This document shows, piece after piece, positions 24,547 to 33,170 of a DNA stretch of 38,464 nucleotides. Each line of letters opens with the position of its first letter. Within the stretch, counting starts at the first letter, position 1. The stretch is from Oscillospiraceae bacterium (GTDB lineage: Bacteria > Bacillota > Clostridia > HGM11514), in the NCBI GenBank assembly GCA_015068925.1, contig SVJP01000005.1:1-38464 (forward strand), given 5' to 3'. A model generated the notes under the pieces. It was not told the DNA's origin and did not search any database. It was given only the letters and a program-made list of their open reading frames with translations. The translations under genes were made by a program, and so were the position numbers.

Positions 24547-25044
24547 ATGGGAATACATATTGTTTTGTTAGAGCCTGAAATCCCTCAGAACACAGGGAAT
24601 ATTGCAAGAACCTGTGCGGCAACGGGGGCGTCACTTCATTTGGTGGGACCTATGGGATTTCAGATAGACGATAAGAAGCTGAAACGGGCAGGTTTGGATT
24701 ATTGGAATCTGCTTGATGTTACTTATTATGAAAGCACAGAGGAGTTTTTTCAAAAGCATCCTGATGACGTGTTTTATTATGCCACCACCAAAGCGCCTCA
24801 GACCTACTGTGATGTAGCATATCCCGAGGACGTGTTTTTGGTGTTCGGAAAAGAAACGGCAGGAATTGATGAAGCAATTTTAGTCAAAAATCAGCCTTGG
24901 TGTGTGCGGATTCCCATGGTTGACGATGCAAGGTCGTTGAATTTATCCAATTCAGCGGCGATTATGGTCTATGAGGTCATGCGTCAGCACGGATTTTCCC
25001 ATTTGAAGCAACAGGGAAGTTTAACCAAATATGAATGGAGTTGA
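24547..25044 (+). CDS. trmL: tRNA (cytidine(34)-2'-O)-methyltransferase
   Basis: A 165-residue SPOUT-fold methyltransferase. IVLLEPEIPQNTGNIARTC (N-terminal RNA-binding asparagine/arginine), LHLVGPMGF, LVFGKETAGI and IPMVDDARSLNLSNSAAIMVYE form the trefoil-knot SAM site of TrmL. It methylates the wobble ribose of particular leucine tRNAs. The length is typical. It starts 2 bases after the DUF362 stop and ends 4 bases before degV, so it is part of one transcript. Confidence 0.95.
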   Translation: MGIHIVLLEPEIPQNTGNIARTCAATGASLHLVGPMGFQIDDKKLKRAGLDYWNLLDVTYYESTEEFFQKHPDDVFYYATTKAPQTYCDVAYPEDVFLVFGKETAGIDEAILVKNQPWCVRIPMVDDARSLNLSNSAAIMVYEVMRQHGFSHLKQQGSLTKYEWS

Positions 25045-25048
25045 AGCT

Positions 25049-25933
25049 ATGAGCAAAATTAAAATTATTACAGATAGCAGCAGTGATATTCCACAGCATT
25101 ATGTGGAAGAGTTGGACATTGCTTTGGTTCCCTTGACGGTGGATATTGATGGAGAACTGTTTTTGGATCGTTATGAAATATCTTCGGAACAATTTTTTGA
25201 GAAATTGGCGGTTTGTAATAATTTTCCAAAAACCGCTTTGGCAGGACCTGATATGTTTTTGAAGGAATACCGGAAGGCGAAAGAAGAAGGATATGAAGGT
25301 GCGGTTGTAGTGACCATTGCGTCTGTTGCCAGCGGAACCTATCAGGCGGCAAAGATTGCGGTGGAAATGATGAAGGAAGAAACCCCGGAATTTGAAATCA
25401 CGGTAGTGGATTCTCAGGCACTTTGTTTTGCAGTGGGACTTCCTGTGATAGAAGCCGCAAAATTGGCAAAAAAAGGAGCATCCTTACAGGAAATTTTAGA
25501 CAGAATCCATTATGTTCTTGTTCATTTTCATGCATATTTTACGGTGGATTCTTTAGAATATTTGAAAAAGGGCGGCAGAATCAGTGCTGCAAAAGCAATG
25601 CTTGGTACCATGTTGGATTTAAAACCCATTCTTTCTTTGAAGGATGGTCTTGTGGTACAGGTGGAAAATGTTCGAGGTGAAAAAAAGGCCATGAGCCGTA
25701 TGGTAGAGCTGATTGCAGAACAGGTGGGAGATGCTCCCTTAGAATATGTGGCTCTCGGTCATGGTACTGTTCCCGGTAAGGTGGAATTTTTGGCAAAGAA
25801 GCTGGATGGAGCTTTAGGAATCAAGGAATATGACACCTTTGAGGTGGGTGTTGTGATAGGTGCTCATACAGGCCCCGGATTTTCCGCTATTTTTGTCATA
25901 AATCCTGAATTTACAAATGATTGGATAAAATAA
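25049..25933 (+). CDS. DegV-family fatty-acid-binding protein
   Basis: A 294-residue EDD-fold protein. KIITDSSSDIP at the N-terminus, SGTYQAAKIA, VVDSQALCFAVG and YLKKGGRISAAKAMLG are the typical DegV blocks; the family binds a fatty-acyl chain, and FakB members hand it to the kinase FakA for phosphorylation. No fakA is in the window. ATG 25049 is chosen over ATG 25031 because GGAG lies 8 bases ahead and the family starts at this point. It is the last gene of the Lrp operon. Confidence 0.93.
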   Translation: MSKIKIITDSSSDIPQHYVEELDIALVPLTVDIDGELFLDRYEISSEQFFEKLAVCNNFPKTALAGPDMFLKEYRKAKEEGYEGAVVVTIASVASGTYQAAKIAVEMMKEETPEFEITVVDSQALCFAVGLPVIEAAKLAKKGASLQEILDRIHYVLVHFHAYFTVDSLEYLKKGGRISAAKAMLGTMLDLKPILSLKDGLVVQVENVRGEKKAMSRMVELIAEQVGDAPLEYVALGHGTVPGKVEFLAKKLDGALGIKEYDTFEVGVVIGAHTGPGFSAIFVINPEFTNDWIK

Positions 25934-25943
25934 GAAAAAAGAC

Positions 25944-25972
25944 TTGAAATTTTTTCTAAAATAGGGTAAAAT
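25944..25972 (+). promoter_or_regulatory. Sigma-A promoter of the glycolytic operon
   Basis: TTGAAA (25944-25949) and TAAAAT (25967-25972) with a 17-bp spacer, 50 bp before pgk. Confidence 0.75.
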
Positions 25973-26022
25973 AGTATCATTGAGATATTTTTAACAAATA
26001 AAATTTTATAGAGGTGAAGGTT

Positions 26023-27222
26023 ATGTTTAACAAAAAGTCTATCGAAGATATCGCAGTAGCCGGCAAAAAGGTTCTGGTTCGCTGTGACTTCAATGTTCCC
26101 CTGGATGATGACCTGAATATTACCGACGAAACCCGTATCGTAGGTGCGTTGCCTACCATCAATTATCTGATGGAACAGGGTGCAAAGGTAATTCTGTGTT
26201 CTCACTTAGGAAAACCAAAGGGAGAAGCAATTCCGAAATTTTCTTTGGCTCCTGTTGCAAAAAGATTGTCCGAAAAACTGGGCAAGGAAGTTGTGTTTGC
26301 AGCTGATGCAAATGTAGTTGGTGACAATGCCAAGGCTGCAGTTGCCGCTATGAAAGACGGGGATGTCGTTTTGCTGGAAAACACCAGATACCGTGCAGAA
26401 GAAACCAAGAATGTGGAAACCTTCAGTAAGGAACTGGCTTCCTTGGCAGAAGTATTTGTAAATGACGCATTTGGGACTGCTCACCGTGCACATTGCTCTA
26501 CCGTTGGTGTTGCGGAATTTATTGAAGGCGAAGCAGTTTGCGGTTATCTGATTGAAAAGGAAATTAAGTTCTTGGGTAATGCAGTAAACAATCCTGTTCG
26601 TCCCTTGGTTGCTATTTTGGGTGGTTCTAAGGTTTCCAGTAAGATTTCTGTTATTAACAATCTGTTGGAAAAGGTTGATACCCTGATTATCGGCGGCGGA
26701 ATGGCTTATACCTTTATGAAGGCACAGGGTTATGAAGTAGGAAACTCTTTGCTGGAAGAAGATTATATTGATTATGCAAACGAAATGATTGCAAAGGCAA
26801 AGGAAAAGGGCATCAAGTTGTTGCTCCCTGTTGATACTGTAGTGGCACAGGAATTTTCCAATGATGTTCCCTTCAAAACCGTTCCTAACGGCGGAATTGA
26901 ACCCGGTTGGGAAGGTTTGGATATCGGGGAAGAAACCATTAAACTGTACTCCGATGCATTGAAGGATGCAAAGACGGTTGTATGGAACGGACCTATGGGC
27001 GTATTTGAAATGTCCAATTTTGCAAAAGGAACCAATGCCATTGCTGAGATTTTGGCTGAAATTGATGCAACCACCATCATCGGCGGCGGTGACAGTGTTG
27101 CAGCAGTCAATCAGGCAGGCTTAGGTGACAAGATGTCTCATATTTCTACCGGTGGCGGCGCTTCTTTGGAATTCTTAGAAGGCAAAGTTCTGCCCGGTAT
27201 TGATATTCTGAACAACAAATAA
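26023..27222 (+). CDS. pgk: Phosphoglycerate kinase
   Basis: A 399-residue monomeric glycolytic kinase moving phosphate from 1,3-bisphosphoglycerate to [16 protein letters not shown] (PGK signature), the substrate arginines, [21 protein letters not shown] and the nucleotide segment [13 protein letters not shown] followed by [13 protein letters not shown] are all intact. GAGGTG lies 6 bases before ATG 26023; GTG 26014 is upstream but part of the binding site. Codon use is more biased than in neighbouring accessory genes, as expected for high expression. No gapA is present upstream. Confidence 0.98.
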   Translation: MFNKKSIEDIAVAGKKVLVRCDFNVPLDDDLNITDETRIVGALPTINYLMEQGAKVILCSHLGKPKGEAIPKFSLAPVAKRLSEKLGKEVVFAADANVVGDNAKAAVAAMKDGDVVLLENTRYRAEETKNVETFSKELASLAEVFVNDAFGTAHRAHCSTVGVAEFIEGEAVCGYLIEKEIKFLGNAVNNPVRPLVAILGGSKVSSKISVINNLLEKVDTLIIGGGMAYTFMKAQGYEVGNSLLEEDYIDYANEMIAKAKEKGIKLLLPVDTVVAQEFSNDVPFKTVPNGGIEPGWEGLDIGEETIKLYSDALKDAKTVVWNGPMGVFEMSNFAKGTNAIAEILAEIDATTIIGGGDSVAAVNQAGLGDKMSHISTGGGASLEFLEGKVLPGIDILNNK

Positions 27223-27247
27223 TTCATACGAGAGGATTGAAATAAAA

Positions 27248-28009
27248 ATGAGTAGAAAATATGTAATTGCCGGAAACTGGAAGATGAACAAAACTCCTTC
27301 CGAGGCAAAGGTTTTGGTAAAAGAGGTTATCGAAGCAATCGGTGCAAAGCCTGAAAATGTAGACGTTATCGTTTGCCCTCCCTTCGTTGCAGTTGATGCA
27401 GCAATGGGTGCGGCTGAAGGAAGCTTTGTAAAGGTTGGTGCTCAGAATCTGCACTTTGAAGCAAAGGGTGCTTATACCGGTGAAATCGCAGCAGATATGC
27501 TCAACGATCTGGGTGTTTCCTATGTTATCATCGGTCACTCTGAACGCAGACAGTATTTTGCAGAAACTGACGAAACTGTTAACAAAAAGGTTCTGACCGC
27601 TTTTGAAGCAGGTTTGACTCCTATTATCTGTGTTGGTGAAACTCTGGAACAAAGAGAACAGGGCATCACCGCTGACCTGATTCGGATGCAGGTAAAAATT
27701 GCATTTGGCGGTGTAACTGCTGACCAGGCAAAGAAAGCAATTATCGCTTACGAACCTGTTTGGGCAATCGGTACCGGTAAAACCGCTACCAACGAACAGG
27801 CTGACGAAGTTTGCGGTATCATCCGTGAAACCATCGGCGAACTGTATGACGGTGCAACTGCTGAAGAAATCATCATTCAGTATGGCGGCAGCATGAATGC
27901 AGGAAATGCAGAAGCTCTCCTTGCTATGCCCAATATCGACGGCGGTCTGATTGGCGGCGCTGCATTAAAGCCCAACGATTTTGCAACTATCGTTAAAAGT
28001 GCGAAATAA
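27248..28009 (+). CDS. tpiA: Triosephosphate isomerase
   Basis: A 253-residue TIM barrel that interconverts dihydroxyacetone phosphate and glyceraldehyde 3-phosphate. AGNWKMNKT contains the phosphate-side lysine, VIIGHSERR the electrophilic histidine, and [14 protein letters not shown] the catalytic glutamate and flexible loop; GGAAL ends the barrel. GAGAGGA lies upstream of the ATG, 25 bp after pgk. Confidence 0.98.
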   Translation: MSRKYVIAGNWKMNKTPSEAKVLVKEVIEAIGAKPENVDVIVCPPFVAVDAAMGAAEGSFVKVGAQNLHFEAKGAYTGEIAADMLNDLGVSYVIIGHSERRQYFAETDETVNKKVLTAFEAGLTPIICVGETLEQREQGITADLIRMQVKIAFGGVTADQAKKAIIAYEPVWAIGTGKTATNEQADEVCGIIRETIGELYDGATAEEIIIQYGGSMNAGNAEALLAMPNIDGGLIGGAALKPNDFATIVKSAK

Positions 28010-28029
28010 AAAAATTGTAACCATGAAGA

Positions 28030-28059
28030 AAGCGGGTGCAGTGTTGTGCCCGCTTTTTT
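28030..28059 (+). terminator. Intrinsic terminator between tpiA and gpmI
   Basis: AAGCGGG pairs with CCCGCTT around a 12-base loop, followed by a T-run. It ends only 21 bp before gpmI, leaving no space for a promoter after it, so it should act as a partial terminator that lowers gpmI expression relative to pgk-tpiA. Confidence 0.8.
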
Positions 28060-28079
28060 AAGAGATTGGAGGATCTAAT

Positions 28080-29591
28080 ATGAAACAGTTGATGAGTTTA
28101 ATTATTCTGGATGGTTTTGGAATCAATAATGCAGAATCGGGCAACGCCATTCATTCTGCAAAAACTCCCAATTTGGATGCCTTGTTCCAAAAATATCCTC
28201 ACACCCAAATTGCCGCAAGCGGTATGGATGTAGGATTGCCTGACGGGCAGATGGGAAATTCCGAGGTTGGTCACACCAATATCGGTGCAGGAAGAATTGT
28301 ATATCAGGAATTGACCCGTATCACCAAATCCATTCAGGATGGAGATATGTTTGAAAATCCTGATTTAAAAAGTGCAATGCAAAATTGTATTGAGAAAGGT
28401 ACTGCCTTGCATCTTTTAGGATTGTTGTCTGACGGCGGCGTGCACAGTCATAACACTCACCTGTATGCCTTGATTGAAATGGCAAAGAAAATGGGTGTAA
28501 AGGATATCTGGGTGCATTGTTTCCTGGATGGCAGAGACGTACCCCCTCAGAGCGGTAAGGATTTTGTTCAGGAATTGCAGGAAAAATTGGAAGAAATCGG
28601 TGCAGGTAAGGTGGCAACCGTCATGGGTCGTTACTATGCTATGGACCGTGACAACCGTTGGGAACGCGTTGAAAAAGCTTATGACGCGATGGTAAAAGCA
28701 GAAGGAATCAAGGTTCCCTGTCCCGTTTGTGCCGTTGCAAATTCTTACAAGGAAGAAGTAACCGACGAATTTGTAGTGCCTGCAGTAGTAGAAGGCTTTG
28801 AAGGCATCAAGGAAAATGATTCCATGATTTTCTTTAACTTCCGTCCTGACCGCGCAAGAGAAATTACCAGAACCTTTGTAGACCCCGAGTTTGACGGATT
28901 TGAACGGGAATATTTCCCTGTTCAGTATGTGTGCATGACCCAGTATGATGCTGCAATGCCCAATGTGTCCGTTGCCTACAAGCCCGAAAGCTTAACCGAT
29001 ACCTTCGGAGAATATATCAGCAAGAAGGGACTAAAACAGCTCCGTATTGCTGAAACGGAAAAATATGCCCATGTTACCTTCTTCTTTAATGGCGGCGTAG
29101 AAAAAACCTATGAAGGAGAAAGCCGAATCCTGGTGAATTCTCCCAAGGTTGCCACTTATGATTTACAACCTGAAATGAGTGCTTACGAAGTAACCGAAAA
29201 GGTGTGCGAGCAAATCAGAAGCGGAGAATTGGATGTGATCATCTTAAACTTTGCAAACTGCGACATGGTTGGTCATACCGGTGTGTTTGAAGCGGCAGTT
29301 GCAGCAGTAGAAGCGGTTGACACATGCGTTGGCAAAGTAATGGATGAAATTGAAAAGGTAAACGGAATTGCAATCATTACCGCTGACCACGGAAATGCTG
29401 ATTGCATGGTGGATGACACCACAGGCGGACCCTTTACCGCCCATACCACTAACCCCGTTCCCTTGCTCCTCAATCAGAAGGATGCCAAGCTGAAGGAAGG
29501 CAGACTTGCCGATATTGCTCCCACCATGCTTGACTTGATGGGACTGGAAAAGCCTGCATCCATGACGGGTGAATCTTTGTTAATGAAATAA
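28080..29591 (+). CDS. gpmI: 2,3-bisphosphoglycerate-independent phosphoglycerate mutase
   Basis: A 503-residue two-domain enzyme of the alkaline-phosphatase superfamily, converting 3- to 2-phosphoglycerate with two Mn ions. [10 protein letters not shown] holds the first metal aspartate; [17 protein letters not shown] the phosphoserine nucleophile (S in NSEVG); FLDGRDVPP and [15 protein letters not shown] substrate contacts; [12 protein letters not shown] and [11 protein letters not shown] the second metal site. TTGGAGG precedes the ATG. The last 83 bp are repeated at 31137-31219, so the present 3' end may have been supplied by an integrated element. Confidence 0.98.
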   Translation: MKQLMSLIILDGFGINNAESGNAIHSAKTPNLDALFQKYPHTQIAASGMDVGLPDGQMGNSEVGHTNIGAGRIVYQELTRITKSIQDGDMFENPDLKSAMQNCIEKGTALHLLGLLSDGGVHSHNTHLYALIEMAKKMGVKDIWVHCFLDGRDVPPQSGKDFVQELQEKLEEIGAGKVATVMGRYYAMDRDNRWERVEKAYDAMVKAEGIKVPCPVCAVANSYKEEVTDEFVVPAVVEGFEGIKENDSMIFFNFRPDRAREITRTFVDPEFDGFEREYFPVQYVCMTQYDAAMPNVSVAYKPESLTDTFGEYISKKGLKQLRIAETEKYAHVTFFFNGGVEKTYEGESRILVNSPKVATYDLQPEMSAYEVTEKVCEQIRSGELDVIILNFANCDMVGHTGVFEAAVAAVEAVDTCVGKVMDEIEKVNGIAIITADHGNADCMVDDTTGGPFTAHTTNPVPLLLNQKDAKLKEGRLADIAPTMLDLMGLEKPASMTGESLLMK

Positions 29592-29606
29592 GAATTGAAA
29601 AAACGA

Positions 29607-29634
29607 CCCCTCATTCGAAAATTCGAGTGAGGGG
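29607..29634 (+). terminator. Intrinsic terminator after gpmI
   Basis: A 12-bp stem with one wobble (CCCCTCATTCGA/TCGAGTGAGGGG), followed by ATTATTTT. On the other strand it is followed by CGTTTTTTCAATTC, so it may also stop the convergent zinc-ribbon gene. Confidence 0.85.
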
Positions 29635-29640
29635 ATTATT

Positions 29641-30186
29641 TTAGTGAATACTATGGATATCGAGGCTATAACCAAGTACTTCTCCTACCGATTTCATTTT
29701 TCCTGTTAAGGTTACAATATCTCCTTTTGAAAGCTCTAAAATTTTGGCTTTTTGTTCTTCTGATTGAATATAACATTGTACTCCGGTAATGGCAAAATCA
29801 TTGTCAGTAGGATACAGAGAAATATAAGAACCGCTACTGTCAATGGTACTGAGTCTGCCTGTAATTTCTACATATTGTTTGTTATATTTCTTTTCAGCAC
29901 TCATTGCGTTTCCTTCCAAATCATTCATCATTTCCGAAACATCATAGCTGATATATTCTATTTGTTCCTGTTGTTTTGGTTCTTGTTGAGAAGTGGTGGT
30001 TTCGTTTCCGTTTCCTATATTGGAAATAATTCCAATGACTATGATAACCGCCAATGCAATAAACCACACTCTCTTATAGAATGGCTTTTTCACTTTTCCG
30101 CCACAGTGGGGACAGACTTTTGCGTTTTTTGCAATTTCCTTTTCGCAAGTGTTGCAAGTTGCTAATTTTTTCTTTTCGTTTGACAT
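29641..30186 (-). CDS. Zinc-ribbon membrane-anchored protein with OB-fold (tRNA_anti-like) domain
   Basis: A 181-residue protein. A zinc ribbon with C11, C14, C25 and C28 (CNTC ... CPHC) is followed by one membrane helix (about residues 38-58, WFIALAVIIVIGIISNI), a Gln/Thr-rich linker, and a C-terminal domain (YVEITGRLSTIDSSGSYISLY ... GDIVTLTGKMKSV) with the look of an OB-fold of the tRNA_anti-like family. The OB part would lie outside the cell and the ribbon inside. The start at 30186 has GGAGGA upstream. The cellular role is unknown; it lies in the island between the two gpmI 3' ends and shares a divergent promoter region with the XRE pair. Confidence 0.75.
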   Translation of the reverse strand: MSNEKKKLATCNTCEKEIAKNAKVCPHCGGKVKKPFYKRVWFIALAVIIVIGIISNIGNGNETTTSQQEPKQQEQIEYISYDVSEMMNDLEGNAMSAEKKYNKQYVEITGRLSTIDSSGSYISLYPTDNDFAITGVQCYIQSEEQKAKILELSKGDIVTLTGKMKSVGEVLGYSLDIHSIH

Positions 30187-30231
30187 CGTATGTTCCTCCA
30201 ATAAAATAGATTTTAGAAATTTTCTGTAATT

Positions 30232-30307
30232 ATTATATCACACTATCCTTTAAAAAGCAATAGTATCTTATCAATTTATTTATTTTTTGTTTTATAAAGG
30301 ATATAAT
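30232..30307. promoter_or_regulatory. Divergent promoters with inverted operator-like repeats (zinc-ribbon gene / XRE pair)
   Basis: On the minus strand TTGCTT (30260-30255) and TATAAT (30237-30232) with a 17-bp spacer serve the zinc-ribbon gene. On the plus strand TATAAT (30302-30307) with a poor -35 box serves the XRE pair. TATCCTTTAAAAA (30244-30256) and an inverted near-copy ending AAAGGATA (about 30290-30303) cover both promoters, as expected for an autoregulating XRE repressor. Confidence 0.55.
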
Positions 30308-30336
30308 GAAAGGAGAATGTAAAAGGGTGATATAAT

Positions 30337-30669
30337 ATGGATTTAAAAATTATCGGAAAAAACGTGAAAAATTTGCGCTTAAAAAAAGGATTAACCCAGG
30401 CGCAATTAGCGGAAATGGCAGAAATATCAACGGTTCACATGTCTCATATTGAGACCGGTGCGGTGGCTATGAGTTTGGATTGTTTGATTAATATCAGTAG
30501 TAGTTTGGAGACAACTCCAAATAATATTTTGTTAGGAGAGATTCAATTGTCTTCCGATGGCGCGTTGGAAATACTAAAACAAAGTGTTTCGAATCTTTCT
30601 TCTGATGAAAGTGGCTTATTAATCAAAATTGCAGAATTGCTTGAAGAATTAAAAATAAATCGAAAGTAA
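30337..30669 (+). CDS. XRE-family helix-turn-helix regulator, first of a pair
   Basis: A 110-residue protein. Residues 5-60 form a Cro/CI-type helix-turn-helix (IGKNVKNLRLKKGLTQAQLAEMAEISTVHMSHIETGAVAMS), with a helical C-terminal tail of about 45 residues likely for dimer formation. Such small regulators are typical of phage and integrative element control regions. Only a weak ribosome binding site (GGGTGAT) is visible. It is likely to repress its own and the divergent zinc-ribbon promoter. Confidence 0.85.
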   Translation: MDLKIIGKNVKNLRLKKGLTQAQLAEMAEISTVHMSHIETGAVAMSLDCLINISSSLETTPNNILLGEIQLSSDGALEILKQSVSNLSSDESGLLIKIAELLEELKINRK

Positions 30670-31014
30670 ATGATAGGCATGATTAAAAATTTGAAAAATT
30701 TAAGAAAAAGCAAAGGAATCAGTCAGCAACAGCTTGCTGATGTTATTTTGGTGAGCCAGCAATCAGTGAATAAATATGAAAATCATGATGTGGAACCGGA
30801 TATTGATGTTCTGATAAAGATTGCCGATTATTTTGATGTATCTCTTGATTATTTGGTAGGTAGGACGGACATTAAAGAAATGGTAACAAAACCGAAAATG
30901 TCAGATTTGAGTGAAAAGGAAGCAAAATTCGTTCAAAAATTCCGATGTTTGAAGGAAAACCAAAAAGATTTTGTATTTCAATTAATTGATAGTTATAAAA
31001 GTGATAAAGAATAA
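30670..31014 (+). CDS. XRE-family helix-turn-helix regulator, second of a pair
   Basis: A 114-residue protein starting with an ATG directly after the stop codon of the first XRE gene (TAAATG). An in-frame ATG at 30679 is an equal alternative, and neither has a clear ribosome binding site, so translation is probably coupled. The helix-turn-helix (IKNLKNLRKSKGISQQQLADVILVSQQSVNKYENHDVEPD) resembles SinR/Xre repressors, and ISQQQLA with DVSLDYLVGRTD is typical. It is quite different from its neighbour, so the pair is not a simple duplication. Confidence 0.85.
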   Translation: MIGMIKNLKNLRKSKGISQQQLADVILVSQQSVNKYENHDVEPDIDVLIKIADYFDVSLDYLVGRTDIKEMVTKPKMSDLSEKEAKFVQKFRCLKENQKDFVFQLIDSYKSDKE

Positions 31015-31136
31015 ACCCAGGCGCGGTGGGGGACAACAAAATCCTACGGATTTGATTGGGGGGGCTTGCTGTAGAGTCCCCTTTGAAATCAAAATTGTTT
31101 AGCAAAAACAAAGCACTGAGTCGATGTTCGCTGAAA
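31015..31136. other. Non-coding stretch before the gpmI fragment
   Basis: With the following fragment and terminator this makes a 307-bp gap without an intact gene. It has G-rich runs (GGTGGGGG, TTGGGGGGGC) unlike the AT-rich genes on its left. No gene or known RNA is recognised; it may be the eroded end of an integrated element. Confidence 0.4.
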
Positions 31137-31219
31137 CCGATATTGCTCCTACCATGCTTGACTTGATGTGGCTGGAAAAGCCTGCATCCATGACGGGTGA
31201 ATCTTTGTTAATGAAATAA
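31137..31219 (+). pseudogene. Detached copy of the last 83 bp of gpmI
   Basis: It matches 29509-29591 at 80 of 83 positions, ending at the same TAA. Read in the gpmI frame it encodes the same C-terminal residues ([10 protein letters not shown] ... [10 protein letters not shown]) with one glycine changed to tryptophan. It has no start and no upstream gpmI sequence, so it cannot be expressed as an enzyme. The pattern is what remains when an element integrates in the 3' end of a gene and restores that end with its own copy. Confidence 0.92.
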
Positions 31220-31247
31220 AAAAAGTCCGAAACAGAAAAAAAGAAAG

Positions 31248-31303
31248 ATGAGCCGACCTCCCAATCGTTAGATTTTTGGTCTAACTTTTGGGGGTCGGCT
31301 CAT
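31248..31303 (-). terminator. Strong terminator after the YesL-like operon
   Basis: ATGAGCCGACCTCCCAA pairs with TTTTGGGGGTCGGCTCAT, with an inner TTAGA/TCTAA stem. On the minus strand it is followed by CTTTCTTTTTTTC. It serves the minus-strand operon ending at 31322. Confidence 0.85.
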
Positions 31304-31321
31304 TTGACATCATCCCCTTTT

Positions 31322-31990
31322 TTATCTCATATTAAACTGCTTTAAGATTCGGTCTGCAAAAAAAACAGAAATGAAATTCACCGTGGCAAAATAGAAAAAA
31401 GCCAGTAAAAACAAAGATAAAAATGCAACGGAATACAATGCCCAAGAAACCAAACCGATGATAAATAAAATTCCTAAGGTCTGATAAATTTTGCTCAATG
31501 CAAGCAAAAATGCATTTTTATAAATATCCAAGACCGTATATCTACCTGTAATTAACAAAGGGTAAAGATAAATTTGCATCATCAAAAACACAATGGAAAT
31601 GATTCCCAAAAGACCTAAGATAATCATGGTAAACACAGAAAGTCTGCTGTATAAAATCAATCCGTCCAGGATCAACATAAACCATAAAATCGCGTTAATC
31701 AGTCCTACAAAAAAGCCCTGTTTAAAATGGCGCTTCATTGCTTTTCTGAAATCGTTCCACAAAAAAATGGGTCGTTCCTCCGACACCTCCCGAAAAATGA
31801 AGGTCATTGCAGCAGTCGCAGGACCGATAGTGATAATGGGGATGCAACAAATCAGATACACCACATTCATCTGCATAATGGTAAATAATTTTCTGCAAAA
31901 CAACTCTAAAAACAAAAAGAATGGTCTTTTTTTCGGAGCATTCGGGTCAATTCCTTTGCCCGGCTTTTCGTAATTGATAAATCGAAACAT
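31322..31990 (-). CDS. YesL-family (DUF624) membrane protein
   Basis: A 222-residue protein with five to six membrane helices after a basic N-terminus. The part MNVVYLICCIPIITIGPATAAM is the DUF624 hallmark (two helices joined by a Pro-Gly turn), with TGRYTVLDIYKNAFLLALSK further on. YesL-type proteins often lie in polysaccharide-use clusters with ABC sugar importers, but none is here. The molecular function is unknown. GGAGAG precedes the ATG; the gap to the upstream acetyltransferase gene is 18 bp, so they form one operon. Confidence 0.85.
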   Translation of the reverse strand: MFRFINYEKPGKGIDPNAPKKRPFFLFLELFCRKLFTIMQMNVVYLICCIPIITIGPATAAMTFIFREVSEERPIFLWNDFRKAMKRHFKQGFFVGLINAILWFMLILDGLILYSRLSVFTMIILGLLGIISIVFLMMQIYLYPLLITGRYTVLDIYKNAFLLALSKIYQTLGILFIIGLVSWALYSVAFLSLFLLAFFYFATVNFISVFFADRILKQFNMR

Positions 31991-32008
31991 ATTTTCTCTC
32001 CTTACGTA

Positions 32009-32782
32009 TTACATTTTTTCAACAAAATAATAAGGCTCTTGTTTTATTTTTTCCGTACCGACTTTCCACATTTCACGACAGTCAACCAAAGCACATTCTG
32101 CCGAAAGAACCTTGCCTCTTTGAAATTTCATAATATGTTCAAGTCTGCTGTATCGCTGCGCATATCCCCTCTGACCGATATAATGATAACGGTAGTCCTT
32201 TTCTGTTCGGTTTCCTTGCCGGTCAATCAGAATATACCGTTTTGTATCCGGACTTAACACATAGGGTGCTTTTGCATATTCCTCTACCCCGTGCATGGAG
32301 GTGTTGGAATCGGTAGAACATCCTAAAAATAACACCTTTCCTCCCCATTGCCCCAATTTGAAAAACGGTGAATTGGGACCAACAGGTTCATCATCAAGCT
32401 CATGATTTTTGATATATTCTTTCTGTCTTGCACCAAGGGCTGCCACCGAGTGAGTGGGATGCATACTGCGTACCACACCGTCCCATTTCATAAACACATT
32501 TGGCATGGCACCTACACAAGCAGGCGTATTTCGCACATCAAATAAAGGATTGTTAACAGGAGGATGGGGATTGACCGTTGCAAAACTGAGTGTAGGAAAC
32601 AACAAGGTTCCCTCATCTCCCAAAAGAGAAAGAAATGCACGAATGACCGTTTCAATTCCCCCATCAACCGGTCCTAACTGCTTATAAGCAGAATGAACCA
32701 GCACGTCATCACCCTTTTTGATTCCCAATTGAGCAAGGTCATCTTTTATTTTAATAAAATCTTCATTTTGTTCTATATCCAT
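32009..32782 (-). CDS. AAC(3)-family N-acetyltransferase (aminoglycoside acetyltransferase-like)
   Basis: A 257-residue protein of the AAC(3)/YokD fold, using acetyl-CoA. GVVRSMHPTHSVAALG contains the invariant histidine pair HPTHS of the family, and TSMHGVEEYAKAPY the acceptor-site part; VLVHSAYKQLGPVDGG near the N-terminus is the usual CoA-side block. Chromosomal members in gut bacteria need not give aminoglycoside resistance; a cell wall or sugar amine acceptor is as likely. ATG 32782 has GGGAGG upstream, and promoter TTGACC-17-TATAAT (32847-32819, minus) lies 40 bp away. Confidence 0.88.
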   Translation of the reverse strand: MDIEQNEDFIKIKDDLAQLGIKKGDDVLVHSAYKQLGPVDGGIETVIRAFLSLLGDEGTLLFPTLSFATVNPHPPVNNPLFDVRNTPACVGAMPNVFMKWDGVVRSMHPTHSVAALGARQKEYIKNHELDDEPVGPNSPFFKLGQWGGKVLFLGCSTDSNTSMHGVEEYAKAPYVLSPDTKRYILIDRQGNRTEKDYRYHYIGQRGYAQRYSRLEHIMKFQRGKVLSAECALVDCREMWKVGTEKIKQEPYYFVEKM

Positions 32783-32818
32783 TTTGTCTCTTTCCTCCCT
32801 TCTTGTTTTCTTCATTTT

Positions 32819-32847
32819 ATTATACCACAATCCCTTATTTCGGTCAA
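32819..32847 (-). promoter_or_regulatory. Sigma-A promoter of the AAC(3)-yesL operon
   Basis: On the minus strand TTGACC (32847-32842) and TATAAT (32824-32819) with a 17-bp spacer. Confidence 0.8.
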
Positions 32848-32927
32848 TTCTTTTTCCCTTTTTCAAAAAAATTTTGTTTTTTTTTGCAATTAGGGGTAGA
32901 TTTTTGTTGAAAAATAGGGTATAATAT

Positions 32928-33085
32928 AAGAAGTGCCTATGCACCGAGCAGTGAAACTTAAGCTGCAAGCACAAACGAGAAACCAAGAAAACATGATTTT
33001 TGTTTTCTGTTTTGAGTTTAGCGGAGCTGCTTAAGTGAGCGACCGAGAGGGGCTGGAGGCATGACAAAGAAGTGCCTGTGCACCG
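32928..33085 (-). repeat. Structured repeat B, copy B2 (inverted), in the leader of the zinc-ribbon gene
   Basis: Its reverse strand matches B3 strongly (shared CACTTAAGCAGCTCCGCTAA and TGTGCTTGCAGCTTAAGTTT). The flanking direct repeats read AAGAAGTGCCTRTGCACCG on the plus strand (32928-32946 and 33067-33085), one base apart. In each copy of this unit a tiny hairpin is kept by compensating changes (GTGC-CTAT-GCAC here, GGC-TTAT-GCC in B1 and B3). A TATAAT at 32920-32925 suggests it is transcribed as a 5' leader of about 230 bases. The 388-bp gap holds no other gene. Confidence 0.75.
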
Positions 33086-33170
33086 CTTTAGTGGACGGGC
33101 AGGGAAAGTAAGCCGTGAGCAAAGCTATTATGAAATTAAAAGTTATTGAAATACATAGGAGGTAACAATT

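Noticed and set aside
32009-32782. Calling the AAC(3)-like gene an aminoglycoside resistance gene
   Set aside because: It shows the family motifs only; chromosomal members with other acceptors are common and no resistance-gene context is present.
32009-33067. Longer version of the AAC(3)-like protein starting at 33067
   Set aside because: The extra 95 residues are encoded across repeat B2 and the promoter; the ATG at 32782 has the ribosome binding site and matches the family start.
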